A stretch of DNA of 64,000 bases from positions 53,520,972 to 53,584,971 of the forward strand of contig JAVIAB010000159.1 of NCBI GenBank assembly GCA_032433765.1, given 5' to 3'. Shown in pieces: positions 20,600 to 32,149 of the stretch (its first letter is position 1; every line of letters starts with the position of its first letter). The DNA comes from Megaustenia siamemsis. Its lineage: Eukaryota > Mollusca > Gastropoda > Stylommatophora > Ariophantidae. A program made the translations under genes and the position numbers. Under the pieces are notes generated by a model that was not told the DNA's origin, searched no databases, and worked only from the letters and a program-made list of their open reading frames with translations.

Positions 20600-21325
20600 T
20601 TTGAATATAGAACAGTGCTAAATGTTCTACAACCAACTTCTGCAGTACAAAAACGTTGTATTTAAATCCTTCTAATAAATTAATATGGTAATTAAACAAG
20701 GAAACTTGTAAAGGAATATATTGGAGACAATGTAAATTAATGGAGATTTTTAAAATATTAACGTTACTGTGTATACAGTTACATACATATATAATAAACA
20801 ACAGTCCCTGCATTTTAATAAAATGTTGCTTTTGTCAAACATTTAAGGAGATTACTCATTTTTCTATTGTCAAAGTAAAATAAAGCAGCATCGCAAATAA
20901 CTCCCACACAAAAATAAAACATAAACTTGTATTGTGTACTCTCTTGTTTGTAACTGTCATCTTGAAGGTTAGTCTAGAGACATGCTTTCTCCTTAAAGCA
21001 ATCATCACAGTACACGAATAATGCACGATATACTCGTTATTTTCTTTATCAATTTATAGTAATATGTTGAGATCAACTCAAAAAGAAGTTAGCCCAATGT
21101 TTAAAATCATCCGCTCAGTTGATTTGAGCAATTGGTTAATAATTGTGGTGCTGAATGTTGTTAGTTGTTGGCTCTTGAATTCCCCTACTTTAAGTTCAGA
21201 TATCACGAAGTGAATAAATATATGTTGATCCAGATATAGTTCAGACTTGGCACCTTCTGATTAAGAGGAAACCAACTCAGCCTCAACGCCTTAAGAGATC
21301 TCTTTCTGCTGCTTAATTTGCTATA
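20600..21325. other. No feature recognised
   Basis: AT-rich sequence after the donor site. No repeats or motifs could be identified. Confidence 0.4.
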
Positions 21326-21329
21326 ACCC

Positions 21330-22350
21330 TACAAACCAAGGGCAACCGGAATAGCCACTTGAACAGGGGACTCTGATAGTGTCATAGACTTGGTACTGGT
21401 GTCTTCCACCTTTGCACCGGTTTGCAGGTGGAGTGTTCTGGGATTCTACGGAAGTGATCACCATTCATGGGTCATACTAATTGAGAAAGGCAGAAACAAA
21501 AGCCAGACAATCAAGCTCAACACATTCCTCTATGTGAAAACAGACCAGGACGTCATTAGTCAAATCACACATAGGAAACAGGATGCCCCTCGCAGGAGAC
21601 AGGCATTCCCACCCAAAGGCGAAGGTTGTTTATATAACAAAGAGACATGGCTCAATGCGGCAGTCTTCGCCTATGATGTCTTCAAAGGCTTCCACAGACC
21701 AGAGGAGACATGAGCTGCTGCTATTTGCATGGGCATTTACAACACGCTCGGAAGTCAGAACAGTCAAGGAAAACATGGGTGCATATGTTATGACCACGAG
21801 TAGCAAGACGATGGAGGTGATGGTAGTGACCAGGGAATTCATTTGGCTAGAGCCACAAGACTACATCCATGCTTGCCTACCAAGTGATTCGATGGGCATG
21901 ATAAGAAAAGTGGAGGCGGGCTCTGTACGCATGCAATGGAGAGTGTTATTGCAGAAGTCAAAAATACGTAAGTCACCTGATTACGTCCCTGGACATTCTG
22001 GAGTACGGGGAAATGAAAGAGCGGACTGGTTGGCTAGCTGTGCTGTCGTTGAAGACGGTCAATCAATGGATCGCACGGACTTAATCATACCCTCAGAGAT
22101 GTGGGAAGGGCACAGGACTTCGACAGCCATGAGTCTACGTCACTCCTTCAGATGAGAGAGGTGGGAGTTAAGATGGGCACAACCAGAAACGAGAAACTTA
22201 GTGGGCGTGTAAGAAGACTTATCAACCAACACAGAACTGGAGTCGTCAGTCGCTGGACACTGTGGGACTTGCTGAGGAGGGGATCTGAGCACTTATGAAC
22301 ATGTTCGAAGTGCAAAGATGATGACTTGCACATAACTTTATAACTCAATA
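21330..22350 (+). mobile_element. LINE family I copy with internal deletion (EN joined to RNase H)
   Basis: The frame around 21365-21713 reads DSVIDLVLVSSTFAPVCRW and DAPRRRQAFPPK, the end of an AP endonuclease and linker. Near 21715-21725 it jumps to RNase H sequence: FAWAFTTRSEVRTVKENMGA, SDSMGMIRKVEAG, PGHSGVRGNERADWLASCAV, and finally WTLWDLLRRGSEHL. The entire reverse transcriptase is missing. Stops and frame changes elsewhere confirm decay. Confidence 0.8.
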
Positions 22351-22930
22351 ACCCTAAAAGAATAATTATTGTTAAATCGTGATCACCGGAGTTGGAACAA
22401 AATATGAACCAATGATACTTAAAATAAAATAAAAAAATACTCTTTAGCAATTTATTATGTTAAAGTCCGTTAGTTTCTGCCTGTAGACGAACACATTATA
22501 ACGCTAGCACAAAATAAAGGTATAGATGGCCACACATCTGTACAATATTAGAACCGTTGACTTTCATGTTGTCATCGTGCACTGTGATAAAGCTCATTGT
22601 CACACTACAAGTGATCAATAACGAAACTGACTGTAGTGGTTCAGTGTTTATCACCGCCGCCACGTCTGTCTGCAGTCACTACCAAGTTACGCGTGGAACT
22701 CTCTGCCGTGAAGTTACTGAAAGTGCGTCCTTCATGTTCTCTGATTAAAAGAAAGTACACTCCATGCTAGGCTATCATGAAAAAAAACCGGATCGCTACA
22801 GAAAACGAGCAAGACCAAAAAAAAAAAACATTCACGTAGAACATAGACAGACGCGGCTCAACTAGATCACGAGACACAAAACTCTGTAAAGCATCGCAGT
22901 GAACCTAATTAACGTGTTAGAAGAAACCTC
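22351..22930. other. No feature recognised
   Basis: Two A-runs (near 22780 and 22815) and otherwise unremarkable sequence. Confidence 0.4.
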
Positions 22931-22934
22931 CGTC

Positions 22935-23690
22935 AGTCATTGTTAACTATGGATGCCAATAGAAATGATATTATTTCTTTTATTTGGTTGTGTGTTCTCT
23001 TTTACGAGAATATATCTGCTTCCCGTTTGAGTTGGAGCTTTAGAGTGTGTTTCCAAAGATTGTTGTCTGCAGATATTTCTTTCCAGACTGCAAAGTTTAT
23101 GTTCAGAGTCTTCATGTCATGTTTACACACGTCTATAAATCGACGTTATGTGCGCCGCCATTTATTTTCACATCTGCCAGTTGTCCGTAGAGTATCTCTT
23201 TTGGTGTGTGGTGGTCATGTTTCATACGGTATACGTGACTAAGCCAGCCTATCTTATGTTGTTTGAGCAGCGTATAGAGGTTTGGGAGATTTGTGCGAGT
23301 CATGACCTCCACTTTTGTTACTTTGTCCTTCCAGGTAATACCAAGAATATCGTGCATGGATCACATAGGGAATGCAAGTAGCCTCTTTCCCTTCTCTGCA
23401 TACATTATCCACGACTCGCTGCTTTACAAAATAATATTAATGTTGCAGGCGTTGTAAACTGCGGCCTTTGTTTTAGTTAGTTGCTACTTTGCCAAACACG
23501 CCTAGAAAGTCGGGTGAATGTGGTAGCAGCTTTAGGAATGCGGGTGTCAGTTTCTGTCTCTCAAGAAAGTATGTCTTTGATGATGGACGCCAGGTAGCTA
23601 TACTGCTACACGACATCAAGTCTGTAGTTGTCGATAACGATTTACTAGTTCTTTCCTTCCTCACTTGCTGTTCAACGTCGAAGTAAAAAA
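22935..23690 (-). mobile_element. LINE related to family E, C-terminal fragment
   Basis: On the reverse strand pieces in alternating frames read YSYLASIIKDILS, TRIPKAATTFTRLSRRVW, KAAVYNACNI, SESWIMYAEKGKRL, then MHDILGITWKDKVTKVEVMT and HKIGWLSHVYRMKHD. The order and motifs match residues 825-960 of the intact LINE at 37605-40835 at low identity. It is an old degraded copy. Confidence 0.75.
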
Positions 23691-23694
23691 AAAG

Positions 23695-23943
23695 TAAAGT
23701 ACCCCGTCACGCCAAGTGGCGTATAGTGAATATGGTGTTAGTGACCATACATTTTACAGACCTTCGGCACATGATTTTGGGGTAATGAGGTCAGTATTAC
23801 GCCCGTGCCGCTTTACTTTCCCAGAAATAAATCCGGTACCCATTAAAGGCTGGTTGAACCCGGAAGCCGTCGGTTGGGATCGAACCTTACCTCTTGTCCT
23901 TTGTAGTCCAGTTCACTTACCACTGAGCTTTCGCGGCTCCCAC
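23695..23943 (-). mobile_element. tRNA-derived SINE family 3, copy with tRNA head
   Basis: Reading leftward from 23943, GGGAGCCGCGAAAGCTCAGT then GGTAAG gives a box-A-like start, and GGTTCGATCCC near 23880 is a perfect B box. The body ACTTTCCCAGAAATAAATCC and the single ACGCCAAGTGGCGT block recur at 53695-54098. The 3' end runs into TACTTTACTTTTTTTTT. The family shows the head, body and tail of a tRNA-derived SINE. Confidence 0.75.
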
Positions 23944-23944
23944 T

Positions 23945-25015
23945 CAACGTCGAGGGGAGATGTAATTTGCGGTCTTTTGCTCTTCTGTTCGCTTCTGCTG
24001 CTATTATGTTTCCTAGTAATTCTAATATTCCATCGATTCATCTTTTTCGTGGTCGACTATTGGGCCTGGTATTCTCGCAACGATTCTCGGGCGCATTGTG
24101 CTTTGATCACTCTGCCTTGTTACGTGGCCAAATATTTTATGTGTTGTTTCTTTATATATTCTATGACAGGGGCTATTCCTACCTTTTCTTCCCTCAGTTC
24201 TTCGTTTATGACCTTGTCTCTCAGGCTGTTTCCTGTCATTCGTCTAATGCATTTAATCTCAGTAGAGGTTATTTTTCTCATTGTTCTTGCATCTACGGTC
24301 CACGATTGGCACTGGTAGCACAACGTTGGGATGAAGATTGTATTGTAGAGTGCCCGTTTTGCCTCTAGAGTTATTTCCTTGTCGGACAATAGTGGTGATA
24401 GCTGTCCAATGATATGACAAGCTTAGTTGCATCTTGAGTCTATTTCTGCTGTTTGTGAATTGTCGTTTGTCACTAAACTTCCCAGGTATCTGAATTCCTC
24501 TACTTGTTTTAGTTGCAAGCCTTCTGTAGTTATGTTAAAGTTCTGTTTATATGTGGCGACATTTATGAATTCTGTTTCGTTGATTTCCATGTTTTATTTT
24601 GTGCATTCACTGTTGGGTTTATTTAAGTGTTCTTGTAGGTCTTCTACTTTTCTATGTTTTAGTGTTTGATCGTCTGAAAATAAAAGCTTGTTGATCTCCT
24701 CTGTCTCTGATGGGTTGGCTAGCTTGCATATATAGTCCATGTATGGTATGTAATAAACAGTAGGGGGAAAGTATGTACCCTAGTCTTACACCTGTTCTAA
24801 TTTCGAAGTGGTCCATGTAGCCTACTACTGTTCTGGCTGTGCAGCTGCTGTTGATGTAGAGATTTTAATTAGGTTGGTTAGATGTTGGCTTACTCTGTAT
24901 GTTGTTATAGTTCGTTCAGAAATTCGTGGCCACAGACTTTATTAATTATCTCGGAAACTGTTTGATGAAGTTCTGTAATTCTTGTTCATAAATAATTTTT
25001 TTTTCATCGACCTTC
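23945..25015 (-). mobile_element. LINE family F, RT end to C-terminus, degenerate
   Basis: Reverse-strand frames read LANPSETEEINKLLFSDDQT, an RT motif C-like stretch, then FRYLGSLVTNDNSQTAEI, LSDKEITLEAKRALYNTIFI, YQCQSWTVDARTMRKI, KCIRRMTGNSLRDKV and RPRKRWIDGILELLGNIIA, and finish RAKDRKLHLPST. Several stops and frameshifts occur. The C-terminal 200 bp match the nested fragment at 15404-15609. Confidence 0.8.
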
Positions 25016-25555
25016 GGTCTGATTTTTTGCCTTACTGGCATGCATTTAGGAAAGACTTTTGCTTTTTTGAGGTATATAAAAGTATGATTATTTTACAATA
25101 CCCACATTTGTTGTAATCAACTCACCATTTAAAAAGGCACATTTCACGTGCTCTACACACAATCTTAGTACCGTTTCGCACTCGTAACTTGTAAGACATT
25201 GCCACTCCGAGGTTTTTTTATAGGCATTTCATTTCCGGTTTCTTGTTAAATTGACACAGAAGCGTATTTTGACACAATTTTTAGTATTAATGTATATTCT
25301 TTTATATGTGATAATTTGTAATCTGTTGTGAAGTGACTACTTTGATTTTTAAATCCACGAAGAGCTTAAAGTGTAAATTCATCACTATGCAAAAGTTAAC
25401 TGTGTTATTGTACATACACTTTTGAAGGAATTTAAAAGGGGTCGGTTATATTACGTTATAAAAGAAGACCAGAAAACAGAACACGGGCAGCTCTAAATAT
25501 AGATAGAAAGTCAATCGATGAATAGGACATAACTTTGATTTTGCATAGGCGACGG
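25016..25555. other. No feature recognised
   Basis: AT-rich lead-in to the IS630-like pseudogene. It may hold the 5' end of that element, but terminal inverted repeats could not be matched by eye. Confidence 0.35.
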
Positions 25556-25559
25556 TCAA

Positions 25560-26626
25560 GCAAGGAAGAAAAATGAAAATTGATGATTTTGACATAGATG
25601 TTATTTGACATGAAATTTTGAAAATGTTTGAATCAAATCAAATTGTTACACTGCACAAACTTAAAGTTCGACTGCAATTAGAAAGTGATATTGAAATCTC
25701 AAAAACAACTCGTTGGAAGACCGTAAGAGGCATTGATTTCACTTTCCGAAAATCTACTAGGGGTAGAAATATTTTTTGTGAAAAACCACACCTGATAGCT
25801 GCCCAAAGCAAATACATGAGGCAGATCCGTGAGGGACGAATGGAAGGCTATGATATAGTATATTTGGATGAAACGTGGGTCAATTCATTATAATATATGA
25901 GAAAGAATGGCAATCAGTTGACAGAGAACATACAATAAGCATTCCCAGCAGCAAAGGACAATGCATTATATTGGTACATGCTGGCAGTAGAGAGAATTGT
26001 CTTGTTAATAACACACGGCTTATTTTTAAAAGTCTACAGGCAATAGGGACTACCACACTGAAATGAATGGACGAATTTTCAGAGACTGGCTAGAGAACAC
26101 TCTACTTCCCATTCTAGATAGACCTTCATGTCTTGTAATGGACAATGCATCCTATCATAATGTGGTAGCACTGGAGGACAAAGCTTCTAATTTGTCAAGC
26201 AAAAAAGATCGAATCATCACATAGCTTAGAAAAGAAAATATTTCCTTTCAAAACACCCAGTTAAAACCAGATTTGTTGCAACTTGTTAGACAAACTAAGA
26301 AGACAAATTTATATCAAATTGATAAAATAATTGCAAAATATATCCATAAATCTCTTCGCATCCCACCGTATCATTCGCACCTCAACCCAATAGAACTTGT
26401 GTGGGCTAAAGTCAAAGGGCAAGTTGCTGCGCAGAATACAACATTTACAATTTGTGATGTTAAAGAATTGACGCGTGCAGCCCTCTCAACGATAGACATT
26501 GAGTACTGGAGAAAATGTGACGACCCTGTGGTCAGAGAAGAAGAACAATACAGGCAACGAGATGGATTGCAGTTTGTCCAACCGATAACAGTTGTTAACC
26601 TCTTAGAGACTTCTGATTCGGAATGA
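25560..26626 (+). pseudogene. Tc1/IS630-like DDE transposase pseudogene
   Basis: Successive forward frames give TLHKLKVRLQLESDIEISKT and IVYLDETWVNS (first catalytic Asp with DETW), then a frameshift near 25880. NGRIFRDWLENTLLPILDR and CLVMDNASYH (second Asp) follow, then a stop near 26223. The frame 26273-26626 has PPYHSHLNPIELVWAKVKGQ (catalytic Glu) and ends LLETSDSE. The D to E spacing is far longer than the usual 34-37 residues of Tc1 elements. A diverged paralogue lies at 63727-64000. Confidence 0.85.
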
Positions 26627-26940
26627 CAATGTATGACATATGCACAATTTTGTTTATGACACTCTTACTATTTGCTGACCATCTGAGTCTTTGATGTTCT
26701 GGCTGTTACGTATATTTTGATGATGCCTCGCCTGCTATTTCGTGAATATGTGTGTTTGATACTTTGGGCAAAGTTTACCTATCTCTATGACGAAGATATA
26801 AAATCAAATGGCTAATTAACAAGCGCGCCTAATACTTGGGCATTAGTGCCATTAGTCCCATTAATGTGCCATTAATTAGTAAATTAGTGCCATTAATGCC
26901 AATAGTCCACCCCCCACCCCCATTTTTCAAGTAGGGTTGT
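26627..26940. other. Short-word repeats, no gene
   Basis: Around 26845-26905 the words CATTAGTGCCATTA and CATTAATGCCA recur irregularly. No terminal inverted repeat of the preceding transposase was recognised. Confidence 0.4.
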
Positions 26941-26948
26941 ATCTGTAG

Positions 26949-27624
26949 GTCATATTTAGGTCTTAGAGTGTTGAGAGTGCTGCTGCCTGTAAGGTCATAT
27001 TTAGGTCTTAGAGTGTTGAGAGTGCTGCTGCCTGTAAGGTCATATTTAGGTCTTAGAGTGTTGAGAGTGCTGCTGCCTGTATGGTCATATTTAGGTCTTA
27101 GAGTGTTGAGAGTGCTGCTGCCTGTAAGGTCATATTTAGGTCTTAGAGTGTTGAGAGTGCTGCTGCCTGTAAGGTCATATTTAGGTCTTAGAGTGTTGAG
27201 AGTGCTACTGCCTGTATGGTCATATTTAGGTCTTAGAGTGTTGAGAGTGCTGCTGCCTGTATGGTCATATTTAGGTCTTAGAGTGTTGAGAGTGCTACTG
27301 CCTGTATGGTCATATTTAGGTCTTAGAGTGTTGAGAGTGCTGCTGCCTGTATGGTCATATTTAGGTCTTAGAGTGTTGAGAGTGCTGCTGCCTGTATGGT
27401 CATATTTAGGTCTTAGAGTGTTGAGAGTGCTGCTGCCTGTATGGTCATATTTAGGTCTTAGAGTGTTGAGAGTGCTGCTGCCTGTATGGTCATATTTAGG
27501 TCTTAGAGTGTTGAGAGTGCTGCTGCCTGTATGGTCATATTTAGGTCTTAGAGTGTTGAGAGTGCTACTGCCTGTATGGTCATATTTAGGTCTTAGAGTG
27601 TTGAGAGTGCTGCTGCCTGTAAGG
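26949..27624 (+). repeat. 45-bp minisatellite, 15 copies
   Basis: The unit starts GTCATATTTAGGTCTTAGAG and ends GCTGCTGCCTGT plus AAG or ATG. Units differ mainly at AAG/ATG and at GCTGCT/GCTACT. The period is 15 codons, so a forward frame stays open for over 250 codons (repeating LRVLRVLLPVWSYLG). I regard this as fortuitous because the unit is far too uniform at the DNA level. Confidence 0.96.
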
Positions 27625-28280
27625 TGTTCTCTATTCTCCTTGAGTGCTCCGTCGTCACATGTTGCAACGTCACTGAGTCCTAAATTGTGTATGTATGCTG
27701 TGGGGCCACATTTTACCTGTTCTCAGTCCCAAGATCTTGGTCTACTCATGTCTGCTGTGTTTACTTAGTTGTGGTGTTCAGGTTCATGTATTTAATATAA
27801 TTATGTTTTCCTATTTTGTTTCAGGGTTGTCTTTACTTTATTGTACTGTTGAAGGTTCCCTCATGCTTCATTCAGGTTCGTTTGCTTTCTCCTATCAAGG
27901 GACGCCACTCTGTAATGGTTTTCACTGCAGGACAAGTTCCATCTTTTTTTAAAGGCGTTCATATGTGCTTCTTTTTGTTTTGGAAGATTTTGTTTCTGTT
28001 TCAGGTTGGACATTGCTTCTAAGACTGACCTTGTATCGCTGAGGTTGACACTTTGTGACGTCAAAACCTTATGTTTGGTGATAATTTGTATGAGTTTGTG
28101 GAGTGTCATTATCTTTGGTCTGAAATGTGTGCACATTTCTCCTGCTAGTAGAAAACGTGTTTCTGTCTTTTCACAGGGTTAGGGTATGCATTTAGTACCA
28201 CAGTCACTCTTCTTTGAAGCTTTAAGTGCGGACCCACATCTGTAAATACCCGTGTCCAGATACATTTGTGGTATCTTTCA
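27625..28280. other. Unclassified sequence between minisatellite and LINE
   Basis: A reverse-strand frame of 91 codons (28136-27861) is lysine and asparagine rich and unrecognised. A T8 run lies near 27945. Possibly the flank from which the 45-bp unit arose. Confidence 0.35.
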
Positions 28281-28282
28281 AC

Positions 28283-28745
28283 ATCATCATTGAGTGCTGT
28301 CTCCGCATCGAAAGTTAGCTACCATGGAACTCCATTCCGCTCTGTCTCTTGCTTTGATAGTGCAGTTTGTCATTGACTGACTTATCCATCTTTTGATATT
28401 ACTCGTCCATGTTAATCTTGGTCTGCCACTGCCTCTATTATTCTTGAATTTTCCCTTCCAAGATTACTTTTAGTAGGCTGTTGTGTCTTTTCACATGCCT
28501 CCAAAATGTCATTTGTCTTGCTCTAATTGTGTTTAGTAGTTCTCTTGGCATTTTTAGCTGTTTTAAAACTGTATCATATGTTTTCTTTTATTTTCATCCA
28601 ATTTTACTTATTCTTCTATAAATCCACAATTCAAAGGTTTCAATTGTATGTTCTGTTTTCTTGTCTAATGTCCACGTTTATGCATCATACAGGAATATTG
28701 AGAAGATATAACATTTTGCTATTCTTAGTTTTAACCCTGGTGTTA
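28283..28745 (-). mobile_element. LINE family A 3' end, reverse strand
   Basis: Reverse reading gives ELWIYRRISKIGWK, RELLNTIRARQMTFWRHVKR then HNSLLKVILEGKIQE. It ends with a short ATGATGATG tail on the reverse strand (plus-strand ATCATCAT near 28284). Frame breaks and the lack of an RT core show a dead truncated copy. Confidence 0.8.
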
Positions 28746-28992
28746 TTTGTTTTGATGTTAGTATGTAGACGCGAAATTGCGCACTAAAGGGTCAAGAGAC
28801 GAAATTGAAGACGGAATTGATGCACGCCACAATAAGTAGTGCAGTACAGTGCGCAGGGAGTGAAAAGTGACGAAAAAAATACGATGACGTAGTTTGGAAG
28901 GAAATTAGAAATTTGGCAGGGAGAGAGTGGCTGAGAGTGGAGACAGCTGGGCCAGAGATGATCAGGGGAAGGGGCAGTAGATCAGTGATCAT

Positions 28993-29257
28993 CTTGAACG
29001 GGTTTTGCATGGACGACTCGTGCTGCCAGAGATCATTCACTGTTGATATGATCGTGATTCATAGGAGTGTTTAATGAATTCACGAACGGTTTGTGGCTTG
29101 TCGTTTGACTTGATAAATTGTTCACCTTGAACGGGTTTTGCATGGACGACTGGTACTGCCAGAGATCCTTCACTGTTAATATAAACATTATTTATAGGAT
29201 TGTTCATTGAATTCATAGACGATTGGTTGTTTGTCATTTGACTTGATAAACTGTTGA
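28993..29257 (-). repeat. 133-bp tandem duplication with a protein-like reading
   Basis: Two units (28993-29125 and 29126-29257) share TTGAACGGGTTTTGCATGGA and CTTGATAAA. In the same relative reverse frame both read NS, a spacer, INSE, SLA, VVHAKPVQ; the downstream unit (plus 28993-29125) has one stop. Similarity at protein level with many DNA changes hints at a former coding sequence. The family is not recognised. Confidence 0.55.
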
Positions 29258-29720
29258 CATTTGAAAGATTAAAGATTCACTTATTCGCTCATATCAAGAT
29301 TTAGTCACTAATTCAATAATGAAGACTCAATAAACATTAAGAGACGTGATTATATTCGCATACCCTCCCCGCCGAGATTGTAAGTGTTAGCTCTGCGAGT
29401 CAGGAAATATGCTCGGGGTCGTATCACTAAGGCAGGAGGAGAGAGTTAAAACTTTTGATCAAATGACACCATGAGACCTGACGGTCTAAACAACACACTA
29501 GATGATGAATATACAATATATAACGCATTGACGAGTGTGAAATGTAAAAATGTGCATATAAAAAGTTTACAAATGTTGCCGTTTGCAACAAAAAGCACCA
29601 CTGCAGATGACTGAACGAACAGGAGGGCGTCGTGGGGAGATCGGTCACAACAGAAGTACAACTATAGTGAGATCACAAGGGGAGGCTACAACTATACTGA
29701 GATCACAAAGGGAAGCTAAG
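29258..29720. other. No gene recognised; small 33-bp duplication
   Basis: A 33-bp direct duplication around TACAACTATA and GAGATCACAA lies at about 29655-29715. The rest has no clear features. Confidence 0.4.
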
Positions 29721-29727
29721 TAGTAGT

Positions 29728-29943
29728 TTGCTAACCAGTTTCGGGGCTGCTGTTCCATCAATTAATAGGCAGTCAGGCAGAGATGCACGTCCCGCATATA
29801 TCCATCTAACAAGGTTGTCAAGGAGGAGACAGATAGCCAATACAGTTGGCCACCAGCAACGTTTGGTCCAGGGACTATACGAGTGTAGATCTGTGTTCTC
29901 ACAATATATTGTAGACAGACGACAATTCTTAGGATCGTCATAG
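29728..29943 (+). pseudogene. Possible Tc1/mariner transposase fragment
   Basis: The forward frame reads ARPAYIHLTRLSRRRQIANT followed by VFSQYIVDRRQF. It resembles the Tc1 region ARRPxxxPxLTxRHRxxRLxWxxxH...VLFSDESRFxL, with the FSDES replaced by FSQYI. Only about 70 codons remain, so the assignment is tentative. Confidence 0.4.
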
Positions 29944-29949
29944 AAGAGA

Positions 29950-30415
29950 AGTGACATAAGTAATGATAGTTATTGATGGAATTGAACAATTTGTTAGGGT
30001 AGCAGTCTTTTGTTTTATTATTTTGTTGTTATGGAACTATGTATAGAATATTTGTTCCACATGGTATTATACTATATTGGTTGCATAAAGGAATATGTTA
30101 TTGAAAGTTGTGTAAGAGATATCACAATCGTGTGTGTCCATTAGACATTTTTAGAGTTAGGGGAGTAAAGTAATAGTGAACAAGAAGAGGGGTAAATTTC
30201 AAATAGAATAAAGTAGTCGATTGATTACAAAAAGGACACACATGATGGTGATATAGAGGACAACTGTAATAGCAATATATATTTTTTTTAAATTATTGAT
30301 GAATAATATGGTGATATTTGTAATGCAACAATTAAGGAAACAAATAATTGTTTGACATAAGTATTGATTGGTGGAGGAGATTATTATTGAACGCAGAAGT
30401 AGATATAAGCTGACA
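29950..30415. other. No 5' LTR recognised
   Basis: This stretch precedes the gag-like frame of the Ty3/Gypsy element but shows no similarity to the candidate LTR at 34988-35423. The retrotransposon therefore seems to lack its 5' LTR, or that LTR is too diverged to recognise. Confidence 0.4.
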
Positions 30416-30419
30416 CAAA

Positions 30420-31240
30420 TGGCGATAAGAGGAAACAGAAGAATAGAGACCATGAGTCAAGAAGAAAATATGCGACAGACACTACACATGATGGACACGG
30501 CGATAGAAACCTGGGAAATAATTTACAAATACAAGTGATAACAAGGAGAATACCAATTTTTTCCAGAGAGACCGAAAGATTTAATACATGGGCTTTTGCG
30601 GTAGAATATTGGTGCAAAAACAAATGCCTGTCGCAAGCGGAATGGAAGGACATGACATTAACAACGAGCAGTGGGGGAGTAACAAACTGCATCAGGCGAA
30701 GAATAAAGGAAATGAGAGAAGAAACGTGGCCAGAACTCAGAGCCCATTTGGCAAAAAGATATGCCCAATATAAAGACGAGCAACACACCATTATAACACT
30801 GAGAACAATACAGCAAAAAGAAACGAATCAATACAAAGAATATGAAGACAGAATGGTAGCAATGGCAGAACAAGGGTTTGGACAGGGAGTTGATAATGAC
30901 CAAGTAAACAAAATGTTGGTAGAAACATTTATATCGGGACTCAGAAATAGAAGGTTGAAGTTGCAGTTGGCGAGGAGGCAACTACTACATTAACGAGGGT
31001 AATAAACGCAGCGATAGAGGAAGAGAGTATATTAAAAAAGGTTTGAAGACAACCTGCAGCAAGAAGAGTAGAAGGAAATAGACAAATTCGACAAGACAGC
31101 CCCAGAGAGACAGATCATATAAGCAGAAGAGATAGAGAACAGAACCATAGACAAGCAGTAAATAGCATCCAGGAAACAAGGAGGTGCTATAGGTGTGGTC
31201 GACTAGGACATATTGCCAGACAGTATCCAGTAAGAGAATT
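30420..31240 (+). pseudogene. Gypsy gag-like region with zinc knuckle
   Basis: A 39-codon frame (30420) stops and is followed by the 152-codon frame 30535-30993, which includes RFNTWAFAVEYW, TWPELRAHLAKRYA and LVETFISGLRNRRLKLQL, a capsid-like pattern. Near 31185 is RCYRCGRLGHIARQYP, a CCHC knuckle whose last Cys is Tyr. Stop codons lie between the parts. Confidence 0.7.
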
Positions 31241-32014
31241 TGGACAAGGGAGAGAAGGAAGATATCAAATGTCGGAAAACGCCGGAAGTGCTCGGGGAGG
31301 CAGGCAACTTTGAGAACTAAAAGAATGCCTGATAAATTCAATATGAATGAGGGGAGAATAGACCTGTGTTCATGTATAGTGAAATTAGGAAAACAAAAAT
31401 TTAGAGCTATAATAGATACAGGAGCCAGTGTTAGTGTGATAAAAGGAAGTACATTTAGATCACTAGGGGGAAATAGAAAAAAATATACAAAACAAGAAAT
31501 AATTTGGAAGTCATAAATGGACAAATATTAAAGGTGATAGGAAAGACAGTATTGGAGATAAAAATCGGCAGACACTCCATGAGACAAATCTTTTTGGTGG
31601 TTAGAAGGAATGAACAGGGCCATGATAATAGGAAGAGATTTGATGAACAAAAACAAAGTAATAGTCAATTATAGGACACAAAAATTACAATTGGGAAATA
31701 CGGAAGTGCAAATGGAGGACGACATACACACAGTAACACTGGCCGGAGCAAAGAGGGATATAATGTTGAGACCACAGGAAGTGCACATAGTATTAACTAA
31801 GATAAAGAAAAACGACTACGTTACACCTGGTCAAGTGGTGAATACAACGAGAGCTAGTCAGGAGATAATGGAAGAACTGAATATACAGGTAACAGATGGT
31901 ATAGTAAAAATGGCAATGAATCAGACATTTCCAGTGATGAAAATAAACCAATCGGGAAGGATAAAAAAGATAAAGAGGGGTAAAGTAGTAGCACAGATTA
32001 AACTAACACAATAA
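31193..32014 (+). pseudogene. Gypsy protease region
   Basis: KFRAIIDTGASVSVI near 31400 is the aspartic protease active-site motif DTGAS. The following frame 31610-32014 has IIGRDLMNKNKVIVNY, the second conserved protease segment (IIGxDL). A frameshift separates them near 31516. Confidence 0.8.
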
Positions 32015-32149
32015 AGGAAAGAAGCAGGCACAAAAGAAGAGGAAAAAGGAAGAGCATCATAAATACGATGGAAAAGAAAGGAAAAAAGCAAACAGTACGA
32101 TGAAATACAAGAGAAGACAGTAAAACTGTCACAGGAAAGAGAGAGGGAA

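Noticed and set aside
29260..30415. 5' LTR of the Gypsy element
   Set aside because: No similarity to the candidate 3' LTR (34988-35423) was found by eye.
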